The notes: a model not told the origin generated them from the letters alone. A DNA stretch of 35,612 nucleotides from Chloroflexota bacterium (GCA_021825385.1 JAKAHU010000003.1:1-35612); one strand, 5' to 3'. Counted from the first letter of the stretch, positions 8,123 to 20,192 are shown. Numbers and translations: made by a program.

Positions 8123-8590
8123 ATGACCGCCAGTGAAGAGGAGGTCCTCGCGGGCCTCCTCACCGTGACGGTCGGCGGAATCGAGAAGACCATGCCGACC
8201 CTGCCCATCCGCGACGCCCGCGACTGGCGCAAGCGCCTGGCCGCCGAGGTCGCCCCGATCGCCGGACTGCAGATCGACGCGAACGACTGGGCGGGGATGC
8301 CCGAGAAGCTCCAGCTCGCCGAGGACACGATGCTCGAGCTCATCGTGGCCTACGACCGGACGGGGGCCCTCGGCGGTCGCGAGTGGCTCGAGGAGCACGC
8401 CTGGCCGCGCGAGCTCGGCCCGATCTTCACCGCGTGCGTCGAGGCCGTCTTCCCTTTCGATCGGCGGGCCGGAGTGCCGGGCGGTCCGGCGGGCGCACCG
8501 TCACCAGGGCCGAGCTTTACGAGTGGGCCCTCGCCCACTGGGGCCTCGATCCGCTCGCCCTTGAGCGGCGGCTCGACGGACGCCAGCTAG
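8123..8590 (+). CDS. Tail assembly chaperone, zero-frame product (gpG-like)
   Basis: I start this gene at the ATG at 8123, four bases after the tail tube stop, rather than at the track start 7739, which lies inside the tube gene. The 155-residue protein has a helical body (RDARDWRKRLAAEV, DTMLELIVAYDR, REWLEEHAW) and, after VFPFD, a low-complexity Pro/Gly/Ser tail of about 40 residues. That tail lies where a second frame takes over. Size and place fit the lambda G/T-type chaperone pair that coats the tape measure protein before tube assembly. Confidence 0.78.
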   Translation: MTASEEEVLAGLLTVTVGGIEKTMPTLPIRDARDWRKRLAAEVAPIAGLQIDANDWAGMPEKLQLAEDTMLELIVAYDRTGALGGREWLEEHAWPRELGPIFTACVEAVFPFDRRAGVPGGPAGAPSPGPSFTSGPSPTGASIRSPLSGGSTDAS

Positions 8591-8850
8591 AGATGCTCTG
8601 GACGGCCGGCCAGCGCCGGCTCGCACGAGAGGGCCGGGAACGGCTCGCCGAGCTCTACGTCGGCGTCCGTGACGGCTACGTCGCGGGCAACGTCGCGACG
8701 GGCAAGGCCAAGGCGCACGGCGGGGCCCATGTCCCCTCCTATCTCCGGCCTGACGCCGAGCAGCGCAGCTCGACGGCGACCCGCGGCCTCGGCCAGCTGC
8801 TGCGCGACTTCCCTGGCCACGTCGCCCGGGGCACGGAGTTCACCCACTGA
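8123..8850 (+). CDS. Tail assembly chaperone, -1 frameshift product (gpGT-like)
   Basis: The second frame (open from 8383) runs to a TGA at 8848-8850 and has no convincing start of its own. If ribosomes slip back one base at 8452-8458, residues 1-112 of the first chaperone join a 130-residue extension (RSAGRSAGRSGG, then RAELYEWALAHWGLDPLALERR) to give about 242 residues. The extension has the ELYEWAL..WG..P segment seen in T-type extensions of actinobacterial-type phages. The longer form would bind the tape measure protein and tail tube subunit. The stop shares a base with the tape measure start. Confidence 0.75.
8452..8490 (+). other. Probable programmed -1 frameshift site
   Basis: The heptamer CCCTTTC (8452-8458) has the X XXY YYZ form and is in phase with the first chaperone frame (C CCT TTC, reading Pro-Phe). 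After slipping, CCC and TTT still pair. A 6-bp perfect inverted repeat, GCCGGA (8468-8473) and TCCGGC (8485-8490), begins 9 bases downstream, a suitable distance for a stimulatory stem. This is direct sequence evidence; the slip itself is inferred. Confidence 0.7.
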
Positions 8851-10976
8851 TGGCCTCCATCGGCGACCTCTTCTTCCTGTTCCGCGGCGACGACGGCCAG
8901 CTGCAGCTCGACGCTGCCAAGGCTGGCGACAAGGCCGGGGCGGCGGCCGGGAAGCGCTACAGCGTGTCGATGGGGACCGCACTCAAGGCGAGCATCGGCG
9001 GCGCGATCGGTGGGGCGCTCAGCGCGGGTCTCGCCGTCGCCGTCAAGGGCGGGGCCGAGCTCAACGCCGCGGTCACGCAGTTCGCGGCCGACACCGGCGC
9101 GACCACCGAGGAGGCCGCCAAGGCGCAGTCGACGATCGGCGAGCTGTTCCGCACGAACCTCCAGAGCTTCGGCGAGATCGGCGGCACGCTCGCGGTCCTG
9201 CGCACAGACCTCGGGCTGACCCAGGACGCGGCGGACCAGGCGGCCCAGAGCTACCTCGACTTCGCGCAGGTCGCGGGCGGCACAGGTGCGGAGGCCGCCG
9301 GCCGGTTCGACGACCTCCTGGCGTCACTGAACCTCGACGCCTCGAAGGCGCCCGGGATCATGGACCAGCTGGTGGCGTCGCACCAGCGCTACGGCGAGTC
9401 GATCAACGGCAACATCGACGCCCTGACGGCCATGGCGCCGGCACTCAATGCGGCCAATCTCACGGTCGATGACGGGATTGGCCTGCTCAACATGTTCGCC
9501 TCGGCAGGCGTCGACGCCGCGGCCGCTCCGGCAGCGCTCACCAAGGCCCTCAAGAAGGTGAAGAGCCCCGCTGAGCTCCAGACGCTCATCGACCAGATCA
9601 GCGCCACGGAGGACCCGTTCAAGCGCGCCCAGCTGGCGTCCGACCTGTTCGGCGCCAAGGCTGGCCCCAAGCTCGCCCAGGCGCTCGCCCAGGGCAAGAT
9701 CGGTGACTTTCGGGTCAGCCTCGACGAGGCAGCCGGGGCCACGACGAAGGCGGCGGACACCATCCAGGCTGGGTTCGGCAATCAGGCCCAGCTCGTCATC
9801 AAGAACTTCGGCGGTGCGCTGGCCGAGATCGGCACGAACTTCGGGCCGCTCATCCTCGGCTTCTCCGCGCTCCTGCCCGCGTTGACGCCGATCATCACCA
9901 CGGCCGGGGCGGCGCTCGGCGGCCTCCTCGCCGCCGCGATTCCGATTGGCATGGCGCTCCTGCCGGTCCTGCTCATCGGGGCGCTCGTCGCCGCGGTGGC
10001 CTTCCTGATCGCCAACCCCGAGATCGTCGGCAAGATCGCGGAGTTCGTCGGGTCGATCCTGGCGGCGATCGGCGACTTCCTGGGAACCCTGGGTGACGTC
10101 TTCGCGACCGCATTCGGGGCGGCCGTCGACGCGGTCTCGGGCGCGATCTCGGCGATCGTCGGGATCATCGGCGAGATCCCGGGGAGAGTCGCTGGCTTCT
10201 TCGTGGCCCTCGTGGAGCAGTGGATCGGGCTCCAGCTCAAGGTCGCCTCGATCGTCCTCGACCTCGTTGGCCAGGTCGTGGGGTTCGTCCTCTCGATCCC
10301 GGGCAAGATCGTCGGCCTCATCGGCGAGGTCGCCGGTCAGTTCGCGACGCTGGGCAGCCGGATCATCGGGATCGTGACGGGCTTCATCGGCGAGGTCGTC
10401 GGGTTCTACCTCGCCCTCCCCGGGCGGATCGTCAGCCTCGTCGGGAAGATCGCCGGCTTCTTCATCGACCTTGGCGGCCGGATCGTCTCGACGGTCGGGT
10501 CATTCGTCGGCGAGATCGTCAGGTTCTTCCTCTCGATCCCGGGCAAGGTGATCGGGATCGGCGCGGAGATCGTCAAGGGGATCATCCGGGGGATGGCCTC
10601 GCTCCCGGGCCAGCTCCTCGACGTGGTCACGAACGCCTTCCGCTCGATCAAGATCGACATCGGTCCCTTCCACATCAGCTCGGCCGGCGTCTCGATCGAC
10701 CTCCCCAAGATCGAGCTTCCCTCGTTCGCTGTCGGCAGCCCGTTCGTGCCGCGGGACATGACCGCACTGGTCCACGCGGGCGAGATGATCATCCCGGCGC
10801 CTGAGTCCGCTGCGATCCGGGCCGGCCGCGCCGTGCTGGCGACGCCCACCGCGCAGGGCTCGGGTCCGGGCGGCCGGGCGCTCACCGTGAACGTCTACAA
10901 CCCGGCGCCAGAGCCCGCGTCGACCTCGACAAAGCGGGAGCTCCAGAAGCTCGCCGCGTTCGGGGTCCTGGCATGA
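8850..10976 (+). CDS. Tail tape measure protein
   Basis: This 708-residue protein sets tail length and is delivered with the DNA. The N-terminus (GDLFFLFRGDDGQLQLDAAKAGDKAG) is typical of actinobacterial-type tape measure proteins. About residues 330-400 are strongly hydrophobic (membrane-type segments). About residues 474-583 contain three 40-residue repeats with a VVGF..(S/A)(I/L)PG(K/R) core. The C-terminus has the common FAVGSPFVPRDMTALVHAGE motif, which looks like a tail-tip anchor. Position after the frameshifted chaperone pair confirms the role. It starts with ATG sharing a base with the preceding stop. Confidence 0.93.
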   Translation: MASIGDLFFLFRGDDGQLQLDAAKAGDKAGAAAGKRYSVSMGTALKASIGGAIGGALSAGLAVAVKGGAELNAAVTQFAADTGATTEEAAKAQSTIGELFRTNLQSFGEIGGTLAVLRTDLGLTQDAADQAAQSYLDFAQVAGGTGAEAAGRFDDLLASLNLDASKAPGIMDQLVASHQRYGESINGNIDALTAMAPALNAANLTVDDGIGLLNMFASAGVDAAAAPAALTKALKKVKSPAELQTLIDQISATEDPFKRAQLASDLFGAKAGPKLAQALAQGKIGDFRVSLDEAAGATTKAADTIQAGFGNQAQLVIKNFGGALAEIGTNFGPLILGFSALLPALTPIITTAGAALGGLLAAAIPIGMALLPVLLIGALVAAVAFLIANPEIVGKIAEFVGSILAAIGDFLGTLGDVFATAFGAAVDAVSGAISAIVGIIGEIPGRVAGFFVALVEQWIGLQLKVASIVLDLVGQVVGFVLSIPGKIVGLIGEVAGQFATLGSRIIGIVTGFIGEVVGFYLALPGRIVSLVGKIAGFFIDLGGRIVSTVGSFVGEIVRFFLSIPGKVIGIGAEIVKGIIRGMASLPGQLLDVVTNAFRSIKIDIGPFHISSAGVSIDLPKIELPSFAVGSPFVPRDMTALVHAGEMIIPAPESAAIRAGRAVLATPTAQGSGPGGRALTVNVYNPAPEPASTSTKRELQKLAAFGVLA
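10269..10598 (+). repeat. 120-bp coding repeats in the tape measure gene
   Basis: Three consecutive units begin at 10269, 10389 and 10509 (the last is truncated to about 90 bp). They encode 40-residue repeats beginning GQVVGF, GEVVGF and GEIVRF, each with an SIPGK or ALPGR core. A more degenerate unit may precede them. Such repeats in tape measure proteins change tail length when gained or lost. Confidence 0.8.
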
Positions 10977-11791
10977 CGACGCTCGCGATCTCGGCCGACC
11001 GCTGGACCTTCGGCGGGCTCGACCTGTCGAGCTACGCCTACCTCGTCCGCGAGGTGTCCGGCGCCGACGAGTTCCCGAAGCTCCGCGGCGACGATGCGCC
11101 GTTCACCGGGCTCCCGGGTCGGCGGCCGATGGGCAAGCTCGCCGACGCCAGGCGACTCGCCCTGGGCCTGTGGGTCAACCCGCTGTCGGTGGCCGGCATG
11201 CTCGTCGAGCCCACCAACCGCCGCCAGGCGCGCAAGAACCTCGACGAGCTCTACGCCGTCCTCGGTCGACGGGCGCAGCAGGCGCTCGTCCGCACCCTCC
11301 CGGACGCCTCGAGCCGGACCGCGATGGCGGAGGTCGTCGACGTGTCGGCCTTCACCGATCCGGTCTCGGGCGAGCTGTTCGGCCTCGTCGTCGACTTCGC
11401 GCTCGCCGATCCGTACCTGTACGGCGCGGACGTCGTCGTGTCGGGCGCAACACCGGCCTCGCCGACGGACCTCGCGATCACCCACCCGGGGACCGTCCGG
11501 GGCGGCAAGGTCCTCCTGGATTTCATCGGGCCCGTCGCCAACCCGCGGGTGACCAACGTCGGCAACGGCCAGTACGTCGAGGCGCTCGTCACCGTCGCGT
11601 CGGCGAAGCACCTGCTCATCGACGTCGCGGCGTTCACCGCGACGAACGACGGTGCCAACGCGATCGGCTCGATCCGCCACTCGGGCGCCTTCCGCTTCCT
11701 CGAGCTCGACCCCGGGGCCCAGACACTGCGGGTCAGCGCGACAACCCCCGGCGGCTCGCTCTCGGTCACCTTCTCGCCTCCGTACCTGTGA
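10973..11791 (+). CDS. Distal tail protein (Dit-like)
   Basis: This 272-residue protein probably forms the ring that joins the tail tube to the hub and adhesins. The start overlaps the tape measure stop as ATGA. The N-terminus (WTFGGLDLSSYAYLVREVSG, then a G(R/L)PGRRPMGKL segment) matches the N-terminal domain of siphovirus tail component proteins, and RRQARKNLDELYAVLGRR is the conserved helix. A beta-rich C-terminal domain (about residues 160-272) resembles the galectin-like half of Dit proteins. Order after the tape measure gene is as expected. Confidence 0.78.
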   Translation: MTTLAISADRWTFGGLDLSSYAYLVREVSGADEFPKLRGDDAPFTGLPGRRPMGKLADARRLALGLWVNPLSVAGMLVEPTNRRQARKNLDELYAVLGRRAQQALVRTLPDASSRTAMAEVVDVSAFTDPVSGELFGLVVDFALADPYLYGADVVVSGATPASPTDLAITHPGTVRGGKVLLDFIGPVANPRVTNVGNGQYVEALVTVASAKHLLIDVAAFTATNDGANAIGSIRHSGAFRFLELDPGAQTLRVSATTPGGSLSVTFSPPYL

Positions 11792-11801
11792 GGTCCTGAC
11801 G

Positions 11802-12716
11802 ATGCCGTACACCGCACTCCCGGACCGCCGGATCCCCTATGACAACGACGGGACCATCGTCGGCGTCGGCGCGTCCTACGGCGACTGGAACACGTACCAG
11901 AACCAATGGGCAGTCGTGTGGGCCCAGGGGATCTCGTCGTACATGTCGGGCAGCGACAGGGTCGAACTGAACGACTCGGTCTACAACAGCCTCTCGTCAC
12001 CCATCTCGGTCGCCAACGCCGGGCGCGCGGTGTGGTGGTTCTTCCCCGAGATGCGGGAGGTCACCGCGATGGTGATCATGACCGACGCCCCGACCGGCTC
12101 CTACGGGCAGGGGTCGGGCGCGTACGGCGTTCAGGCCATCGCGGGCTCCAACGACTCGGTCAACGGCGTTGATGGCACCTGGGAGTTCCCGAGCGTCACC
12201 GGCGTCGTCATGCAGCCTCGCGGCCTCGACAAGTGGCGCGCCAACATCGCGCCGCTGTCGTTCACGGGCGGCAAGAAGGTCATCCGCATCTACTACGGCA
12301 TCCAGAACACCTACGGCACCATCAACCCGATCGTCTGTCACCTCTACGGCGAGAAGGTCGCAGGGCAAACGCCGGACGACGTGATCTACATCGACCACGA
12401 CACCACGCCCGGAGTCGAGTACGCGGCGCCGGAGGACTTCGGGGACCAGCCGCTCGGCACGACGGTGGTCCGCCAGTTCCGGCTCAAGAACACGTCCGCG
12501 ACGAAGACCGCCAACTCGATCAACGTCCAGTGCAACGACTCCGACTTCGCGATCTCCACGGACGGCGCGACGTGGGTCGTGACGATCAACATCGCCTCGC
12601 TCGGGCCAGGCGCGCAGTCAGCAACGATGTACGTCCGCTGCACGACTCCGGCTCCCGGCAACCTCCTCGGTCCGCGCTTCGCCCGGATCGTGACCACCGT
12701 CGCCAGCTACACGTAG
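11802..12716 (+). CDS. Probable virion structural protein with Ig-like C-terminus
   Basis: I start this gene at the ATG at 11802, ten bases after the Dit stop; the track start at 11652 is inside the Dit gene. The 304-residue protein is rich in aromatic, Ser, Gly and Asn residues, with no membrane segment. About residues 1-200 look like a beta-rich, possibly carbohydrate-binding domain (NAGRAVWWFFPEMREVTAMVIM). About 205-304 resemble an Ig-like fold (FGDQPLGTTVVRQFRLKNTS). It lies between Dit and the hub, so it is likely a tail-tip or decoration protein. I do not recognise a specific family. Confidence 0.6.
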   Translation: MPYTALPDRRIPYDNDGTIVGVGASYGDWNTYQNQWAVVWAQGISSYMSGSDRVELNDSVYNSLSSPISVANAGRAVWWFFPEMREVTAMVIMTDAPTGSYGQGSGAYGVQAIAGSNDSVNGVDGTWEFPSVTGVVMQPRGLDKWRANIAPLSFTGGKKVIRIYYGIQNTYGTINPIVCHLYGEKVAGQTPDDVIYIDHDTTPGVEYAAPEDFGDQPLGTTVVRQFRLKNTSATKTANSINVQCNDSDFAISTDGATWVVTINIASLGPGAQSATMYVRCTTPAPGNLLGPRFARIVTTVASYT

Positions 12717-12730
12717 GAGGAGGGAGACCC

Positions 12731-13042
12731 ATGGCCCTCGCGAACGCTTCCGCGGTCACGGTTTCCACGGCGACGTGGACGACCGTCACCAGCGTCACCG
12801 GCGACGGGACGAAGCAGGTGATCGGGTTCGCCGTGAAGTGCGACGACGCGACGGTCGCCTTCGAGGCGCGGATGATGATCAACGGGGTGACGACGATCGC
12901 CGGCGTCGCCGCGCTCGCTGGTGACTCGGCGCAGATCTACGACGCGCCGACGACGATCCCGAACACGCAGAGCTGCGTCGTCCAGGTCCTCCACGCGGCG
13001 GGCGTCAACAAGGCCTTCACCGGCACGCTCCTGGGCTCCTGA
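12731..13042 (+). CDS. Small probable virion protein
   Basis: This 103-residue protein has a very strong ribosome site (AGGAGGAGGGAG) a few bases before the ATG at 12731, suggesting high expression. The sequence is beta-rich and Thr/Ala/Val-rich (VTVSTATWTTVTSVTGDGTKQVIGFAVKCDD), ending with AFTGTLLGS, which resembles small tail or decoration proteins. The track's longer frame from 12233 runs through the preceding gene and is not used. No known family is recognised. Confidence 0.6.
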   Translation: MALANASAVTVSTATWTTVTSVTGDGTKQVIGFAVKCDDATVAFEARMMINGVTTIAGVAALAGDSAQIYDAPTTIPNTQSCVVQVLHAAGVNKAFTGTLLGS

Positions 13043-13044
13043 TC

Positions 13045-14319
13045 GTGGGCCTGAGCCCGGCGGCGGCGATCCTCGGCTGCTTCGCGAAGCGCGCTGACAC
13101 GCGCCTCGAGTCGCCCGGGAACGCGACGACGAACACCGGGACGCTCCAAGCACAAGCCCGTCCGGTCGACCCGCTCGCGCGGCGGTCGACGACGACCTTC
13201 TACCTGGATCGCATCGGCACCTTCACGTCGCCAGCGCTCGTGACCAGCGCGGGGGTGAACGGTTTCGGCGGTCAGGTCGCCTCGTGGTCGCCCGCAACGC
13301 CGACGAACGGCCAGTGGTTCTGGCGCGCCCGCTCAACCGCGGCGGTCGGCGGGGCGGTAGGCGTGACCGGCCGGTACGCAGCGACGTTCAGCTTCACCCA
13401 GGAGGGCGGGGCGGGGATCCCTCGCTCGCTCTACCTGTACGAGAACAAGAGCGTCGAGGCAACAACGATCGCGGCCCGGAGCCTCTACCTGTACGAGAAC
13501 AAGGCGCTCCAGGCGATCTCCGTCCTGGCCCGAAACCTCTACCTCTACGAGAGTCGCGCGATCCAGGCCCTGGCCGTTCTCGCCCGCAGCCTTTACCTCT
13601 ACGAAGCGACGCGGGACGGCGAAGTCTTCCCCTGGCTGATGAGGATCGACCCGACCGAGCAGTACGCGGGCGGCCAGGTCGACCTCTACGGCGATGGCTT
13701 CGGCGAGCTCGTCGAGGTCGCGGCGGGCGCGACGAGCACCGTCGACTCGACGAACGGCTCGAACGTCGCCGGCAACGCGGTCGATCGGCTCGCCTCGACG
13801 TTCTGGGCGTCCAACGGGGGCGCGGGCGCGTGGATCCGCTTCACCTTCGGGGCGCCGAAGAAGATCGTCGCGGTCGCGCTCGAGGGCAGCGGCTCAACGT
13901 GGGGCGTGCCGGAGTTCCGCTTCTCCGATGGCGGCGCGAACATCAACGGCGGCAGCGCGGTTCCGCCCGGCGCTCCGGTCGGGACGGAGTACCCGGTCGG
14001 GACGACGCGGACGCTCTACGCGCTCCCGGCTCCGCGGACGACGACCTACGTCGAGGTCCGGATCGCGTCAGGCGGGTCCGGGACCCGGGGCCTCTACGAG
14101 GTCTGGATCTACGAGGACCTCGACGACCTGGCGGAGACGTCGCGGGTCTGGCTCAACTTCGGTCAGCCGGCGGTGACGGACCTCGGGATCGTGTTCTGGG
14201 CGAACCGTTCGCCGAACCTCTACCCGGCGAACAGCGGCGTCCCGATCACGAAGGCGGCGACGGTCACGCTCCCGGCCGCGGCGACCTCGGGCCTGGTCAT
14301 CGTCCGCGAGGAGACCTGA
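13045..14319 (+). CDS. Probable tail adhesin with FN3-like, repeat and discoidin-like parts
   Basis: This 424-residue protein starts with GTG 2 bases after the previous stop. About residues 45-115 resemble a fibronectin type III or similar beta domain (FYLDRIGTFTSPALV, then NGQWFWRARSTAA). About 127-187 hold four 18-residue repeats with (R)(S/N)LYLYE at their starts. About 215-330 resemble an F5/8 type C (discoidin) beta sandwich (GNAVDRLASTFWASNGGAGAW, then RFTFGAPKKIVAVALEGSG), a common ligand-binding fold. The C-terminus is another beta region. Together with location this suggests a host-binding tail protein; the ligand is unknown. Confidence 0.6.
   Translation: MGLSPAAAILGCFAKRADTRLESPGNATTNTGTLQAQARPVDPLARRSTTTFYLDRIGTFTSPALVTSAGVNGFGGQVASWSPATPTNGQWFWRARSTAAVGGAVGVTGRYAATFSFTQEGGAGIPRSLYLYENKSVEATTIAARSLYLYENKALQAISVLARNLYLYESRAIQALAVLARSLYLYEATRDGEVFPWLMRIDPTEQYAGGQVDLYGDGFGELVEVAAGATSTVDSTNGSNVAGNAVDRLASTFWASNGGAGAWIRFTFGAPKKIVAVALEGSGSTWGVPEFRFSDGGANINGGSAVPPGAPVGTEYPVGTTRTLYALPAPRTTTYVEVRIASGGSGTRGLYEVWIYEDLDDLAETSRVWLNFGQPAVTDLGIVFWANRSPNLYPANSGVPITKAATVTLPAAATSGLVIVREET
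13423..13605 (+). repeat. 54-bp coding repeat (RSLYLYE units)
   Basis: Units begin at 13423, 13477, 13531 and 13585 (last one partial). They encode RSLYLYENKSVEATTIAA, RSLYLYENKALQAISVLA, RNLYLYESRAIQALAVLA and RSLYLYEAT. The period is exactly 18 residues and the first half is nearly invariant. Confidence 0.88.
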
Positions 14320-14320
14320 C

Positions 14321-16492
14321 GTGGCCATCCGGACGTCCGACGGGATCTACCTCGAGGTCCTCCAGTCTGCGCCCGTCGCCGGCGTCCCGATCGAGATCGA
14401 CGTGTACGGCGGGAACAACATCGCCACGATGCTGGCGACGCTCGAGGGCGCGCAGGCGCCAGCCTTCACCGATCCCTTCGGCGACATCGGCTCAGGCCAC
14501 TTCCGGATTCCGACCACCGACCCGAAGGCGACGGGCTCGATCATCCGATCGGGCAACTACGTCAAGGTCAAGATCGCCGGCGTCTACCGGTATGCCTTCT
14601 TCCTGGAGAACCCGCGGAAGGTCGTCGCCTCGACCGAGAGCGAGGCGGGCGAGTACTGGGACCTCGGCGGCCGCGGCAACATCGCCTACCTCGAGCGCGG
14701 CTCGGTGTATCCACCCAGCTGGCCATCGGCCACCGGGACGACCCACGAGTACTCAGGCGTGACCGCCGCCTTCATCCTCGACGAGCTGCTCGCCGCGGCG
14801 CGGGATCGCGGCGCGATCCCGCAGCTGACGTGGGACTTCACGCCGACCCGCGATTCCGACAACGCGCCGTGGACCGACTCGCTCACGATGAGCGTGCCGG
14901 CAGGGATGAGCCTCCTCGACCTCTGGCGCCAGTTCGTGGGGATGGGCTATGAGTCGGAGATGACGCCGGATCTCCGGCTCCGCTTCTGGAGGGACCGCTC
15001 GCGCGACTTCACCGACTCCGTCATCTTCCGAGCGGGCAAGCACATCCGGGGCGAGGTCACGCGAGACGCGCAGGACGCCGGCCTGCGGACGCGGATGCTC
15101 GTCCAGGGCGACGGCGGGCGCTTCTTCGAGGTGACCGATCCTGTCCTCGAAGCCGATGCCTTCATCGGCCGGCGCGAGGGGTACCTCAGCTTCACCGCCT
15201 CGACCGACCCGACCACGCTCCAGCAGGTCGGCGACAACGCGCTCGCCGAGGTCTCGCTCGCGTCGGACGCGCTGTCGGTCCCGCTCCACCACGGCATCGG
15301 GAGCGGCGACTACGAGCCCTACGCCGACTACCGCAACGGCGATTGGGTCGCGCTCGACATCCCGGGCACGTACTCGCTCGCGAAAGTCCGGGTCCGCTCG
15401 CTCTCGGTCAAGGCGATCCCTGGCGGGGACTACGAGGTCGACGCCGACTTCAACTCCGTGTCGCTGGAGAACATCGTCCGGCTCAAGCGGATCGTCGATG
15501 CGCTCGGCGGCGGCGGATCGGCATCGGGCGTCATCGGATCGACGAGCGGCTCGATCTCGTCCTCGGGCGGCGCCGCGAGCGGCTCGACGGGTCGCGTCGC
15601 AGCAGAGCAGGGCGACACCCCGGGCTACCTCTACGACAAGATCGACCCGACGGGGAGCGTCGTGCCGTCTCTGGTCGGCGGGGTCGGAGCTCGGATGGTC
15701 CGGCTCACGGGCACGCCACCGGCGCTCGGTGCGCTGACGAACGTCGACCTGACCGGGCTCGTGGACGGCTACCAGCTGACGTGGGACGCCGCCTCCTCGT
15801 TGTGGGTGCCCCGAGCGGCCGGCGGAGGAGCGTCCTGGCAGGATCGGATCATCGCTCGAGGGTCGACCGCGAATCCCGCCGACGACGAGTTCAGCGACGG
15901 CGTGCTCGCCGCGGCATGGGTGGACGTCGGACCGGCCCATTCCCAGGTCTGGACCGAAGCCGCCGACGTCCTCTCGCTCCTCCACGCGAGCAGCTCGGAC
16001 ACCGGCGGCCAGGGCCAGTTCCATGCGAAGCTCCGACCGGTCCCGGGTGGCTTCGCGGTGGGGAGCGCGATCGAGGCCGGCGTTCGCTCGCTCGGGTCGT
16101 CGGGCGGCTATCCGATGGTCGGCCTGATGATGACGAACGGGACCGCCTACTCGAACGCCACCGACTACGTCTACGGCGCGACGTACTCGTCGGGCAACAC
16201 GACACAGGGCCGTCGCAACGTGACGATCCGGCGCGGGAAGTTCGTGACCGCGGAGTCGGCGGCGACGGATCCCGATCTCGACGCGACCGGAGACGTTGGC
16301 ATCCACCTGCGCCTCAAGTGGGCCGCGGTGAACACCTGGGAGCTCGCGATCTCACCGGACGCCGTCTCCTGGCTGACGGTCGCGTCGGGGATCGCCTACA
16401 CGATGACGCCGACCCACATCGGCGTCGCGTTCACGTCCTGGGGGATCGTCGGGAACCGCGTCGCTACCTGGGACTACTTCAGAGTCAGATAG
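14321..16492 (+). CDS. Tail hub / minor tail protein with lectin-like C-terminus
   Basis: This 723-residue protein begins with GTG just after the previous stop. Residues 1-410 resemble the siphovirus tail hub family (ReqiPepy6 gp37-like): PIEIDVYGGNNIATMLATLEG, a F..IPTTDPKA segment, NYVKVKIAGVYRYAFFLENP and a long beta region with TFTASTD-type and DWVALDIPGTYSLAKVRV strands. About 410-450 form a Gly/Ser linker. The C-terminal 200 residues (DDEFSDGVLAAAWVDVG, PVPGGFAVGSAIEAGV, THIGVAFTSWG) resemble a concanavalin/laminin-G-like or DUF1349-like carbohydrate-binding domain. It probably forms the tail tip and binds the cell surface. Confidence 0.7.
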   Translation: MAIRTSDGIYLEVLQSAPVAGVPIEIDVYGGNNIATMLATLEGAQAPAFTDPFGDIGSGHFRIPTTDPKATGSIIRSGNYVKVKIAGVYRYAFFLENPRKVVASTESEAGEYWDLGGRGNIAYLERGSVYPPSWPSATGTTHEYSGVTAAFILDELLAAARDRGAIPQLTWDFTPTRDSDNAPWTDSLTMSVPAGMSLLDLWRQFVGMGYESEMTPDLRLRFWRDRSRDFTDSVIFRAGKHIRGEVTRDAQDAGLRTRMLVQGDGGRFFEVTDPVLEADAFIGRREGYLSFTASTDPTTLQQVGDNALAEVSLASDALSVPLHHGIGSGDYEPYADYRNGDWVALDIPGTYSLAKVRVRSLSVKAIPGGDYEVDADFNSVSLENIVRLKRIVDALGGGGSASGVIGSTSGSISSSGGAASGSTGRVAAEQGDTPGYLYDKIDPTGSVVPSLVGGVGARMVRLTGTPPALGALTNVDLTGLVDGYQLTWDAASSLWVPRAAGGGASWQDRIIARGSTANPADDEFSDGVLAAAWVDVGPAHSQVWTEAADVLSLLHASSSDTGGQGQFHAKLRPVPGGFAVGSAIEAGVRSLGSSGGYPMVGLMMTNGTAYSNATDYVYGATYSSGNTTQGRRNVTIRRGKFVTAESAATDPDLDATGDVGIHLRLKWAAVNTWELAISPDAVSWLTVASGIAYTMTPTHIGVAFTSWGIVGNRVATWDYFRVR

Positions 16493-16501
16493 GGAGAGGT
16501 C

Positions 16502-16891
16502 ATGGCGTCCAAGACGAAGCCGATCGAGCCGACGATGTCGCAGCTCGCAAAGCGGGCCGTCGACGATCCAGATGACCATGCGTGGCATCGGGAATCAGTT
16601 GCGCGCTGGAGTGCGGCGGAGGTAGCCGACCCTGAGACGCCGTTGCTGGCCTACCGATCGCCCGCGCTGCCGGCCTGGTCGGAGAAGGCACCGGGCCACA
16701 TCAAGCGCGAGCTCCTCGGCCGCTTCCTTCAAGATCGGGACACCCGGGTCGTCCATGACGTCTATCGGGCGACACCGGAGTGCGGGGTCGACGCGATCCG
16801 CAACGGGACGTTCTTCCATTTCTGGTCCGAAGTCCTGGCCGATCCCGGCGTGGCCGACGACCTGCCGTGCGCCTACTGCATGGCGCGTTGA
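16502..16891 (+). CDS. Hypothetical protein at the end of the tail module
   Basis: This 129-residue protein has an ATG at 16502 preceded by GGGAGAGG. It is charged and soluble, with no signal peptide or membrane segment. It ends with LPCAYCMAR, a C-x-x-C pair that could bind metal or form a disulfide. I do not recognise a family. It is the last plus-strand gene before the convergent defence operon, whose end is 34 bases away. It is not an obvious lysis gene. It may be a tail-associated or moron gene. Confidence 0.55.
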   Translation: MASKTKPIEPTMSQLAKRAVDDPDDHAWHRESVARWSAAEVADPETPLLAYRSPALPAWSEKAPGHIKRELLGRFLQDRDTRVVHDVYRATPECGVDAIRNGTFFHFWSEVLADPGVADDLPCAYCMAR

Positions 16892-16925
16892 CGCGGGATC
16901 AGATCGTTGACCTGGCCCCGCCGGC

Positions 16926-20183
<3,258 letters not shown>

Positions 20184-20192
20184 CGTGGTCCC

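Noticed and set aside
14753-16306. 517-residue minus-strand ORF
   Set aside because: Antisense to the tail hub gene, which has recognisable family segments.
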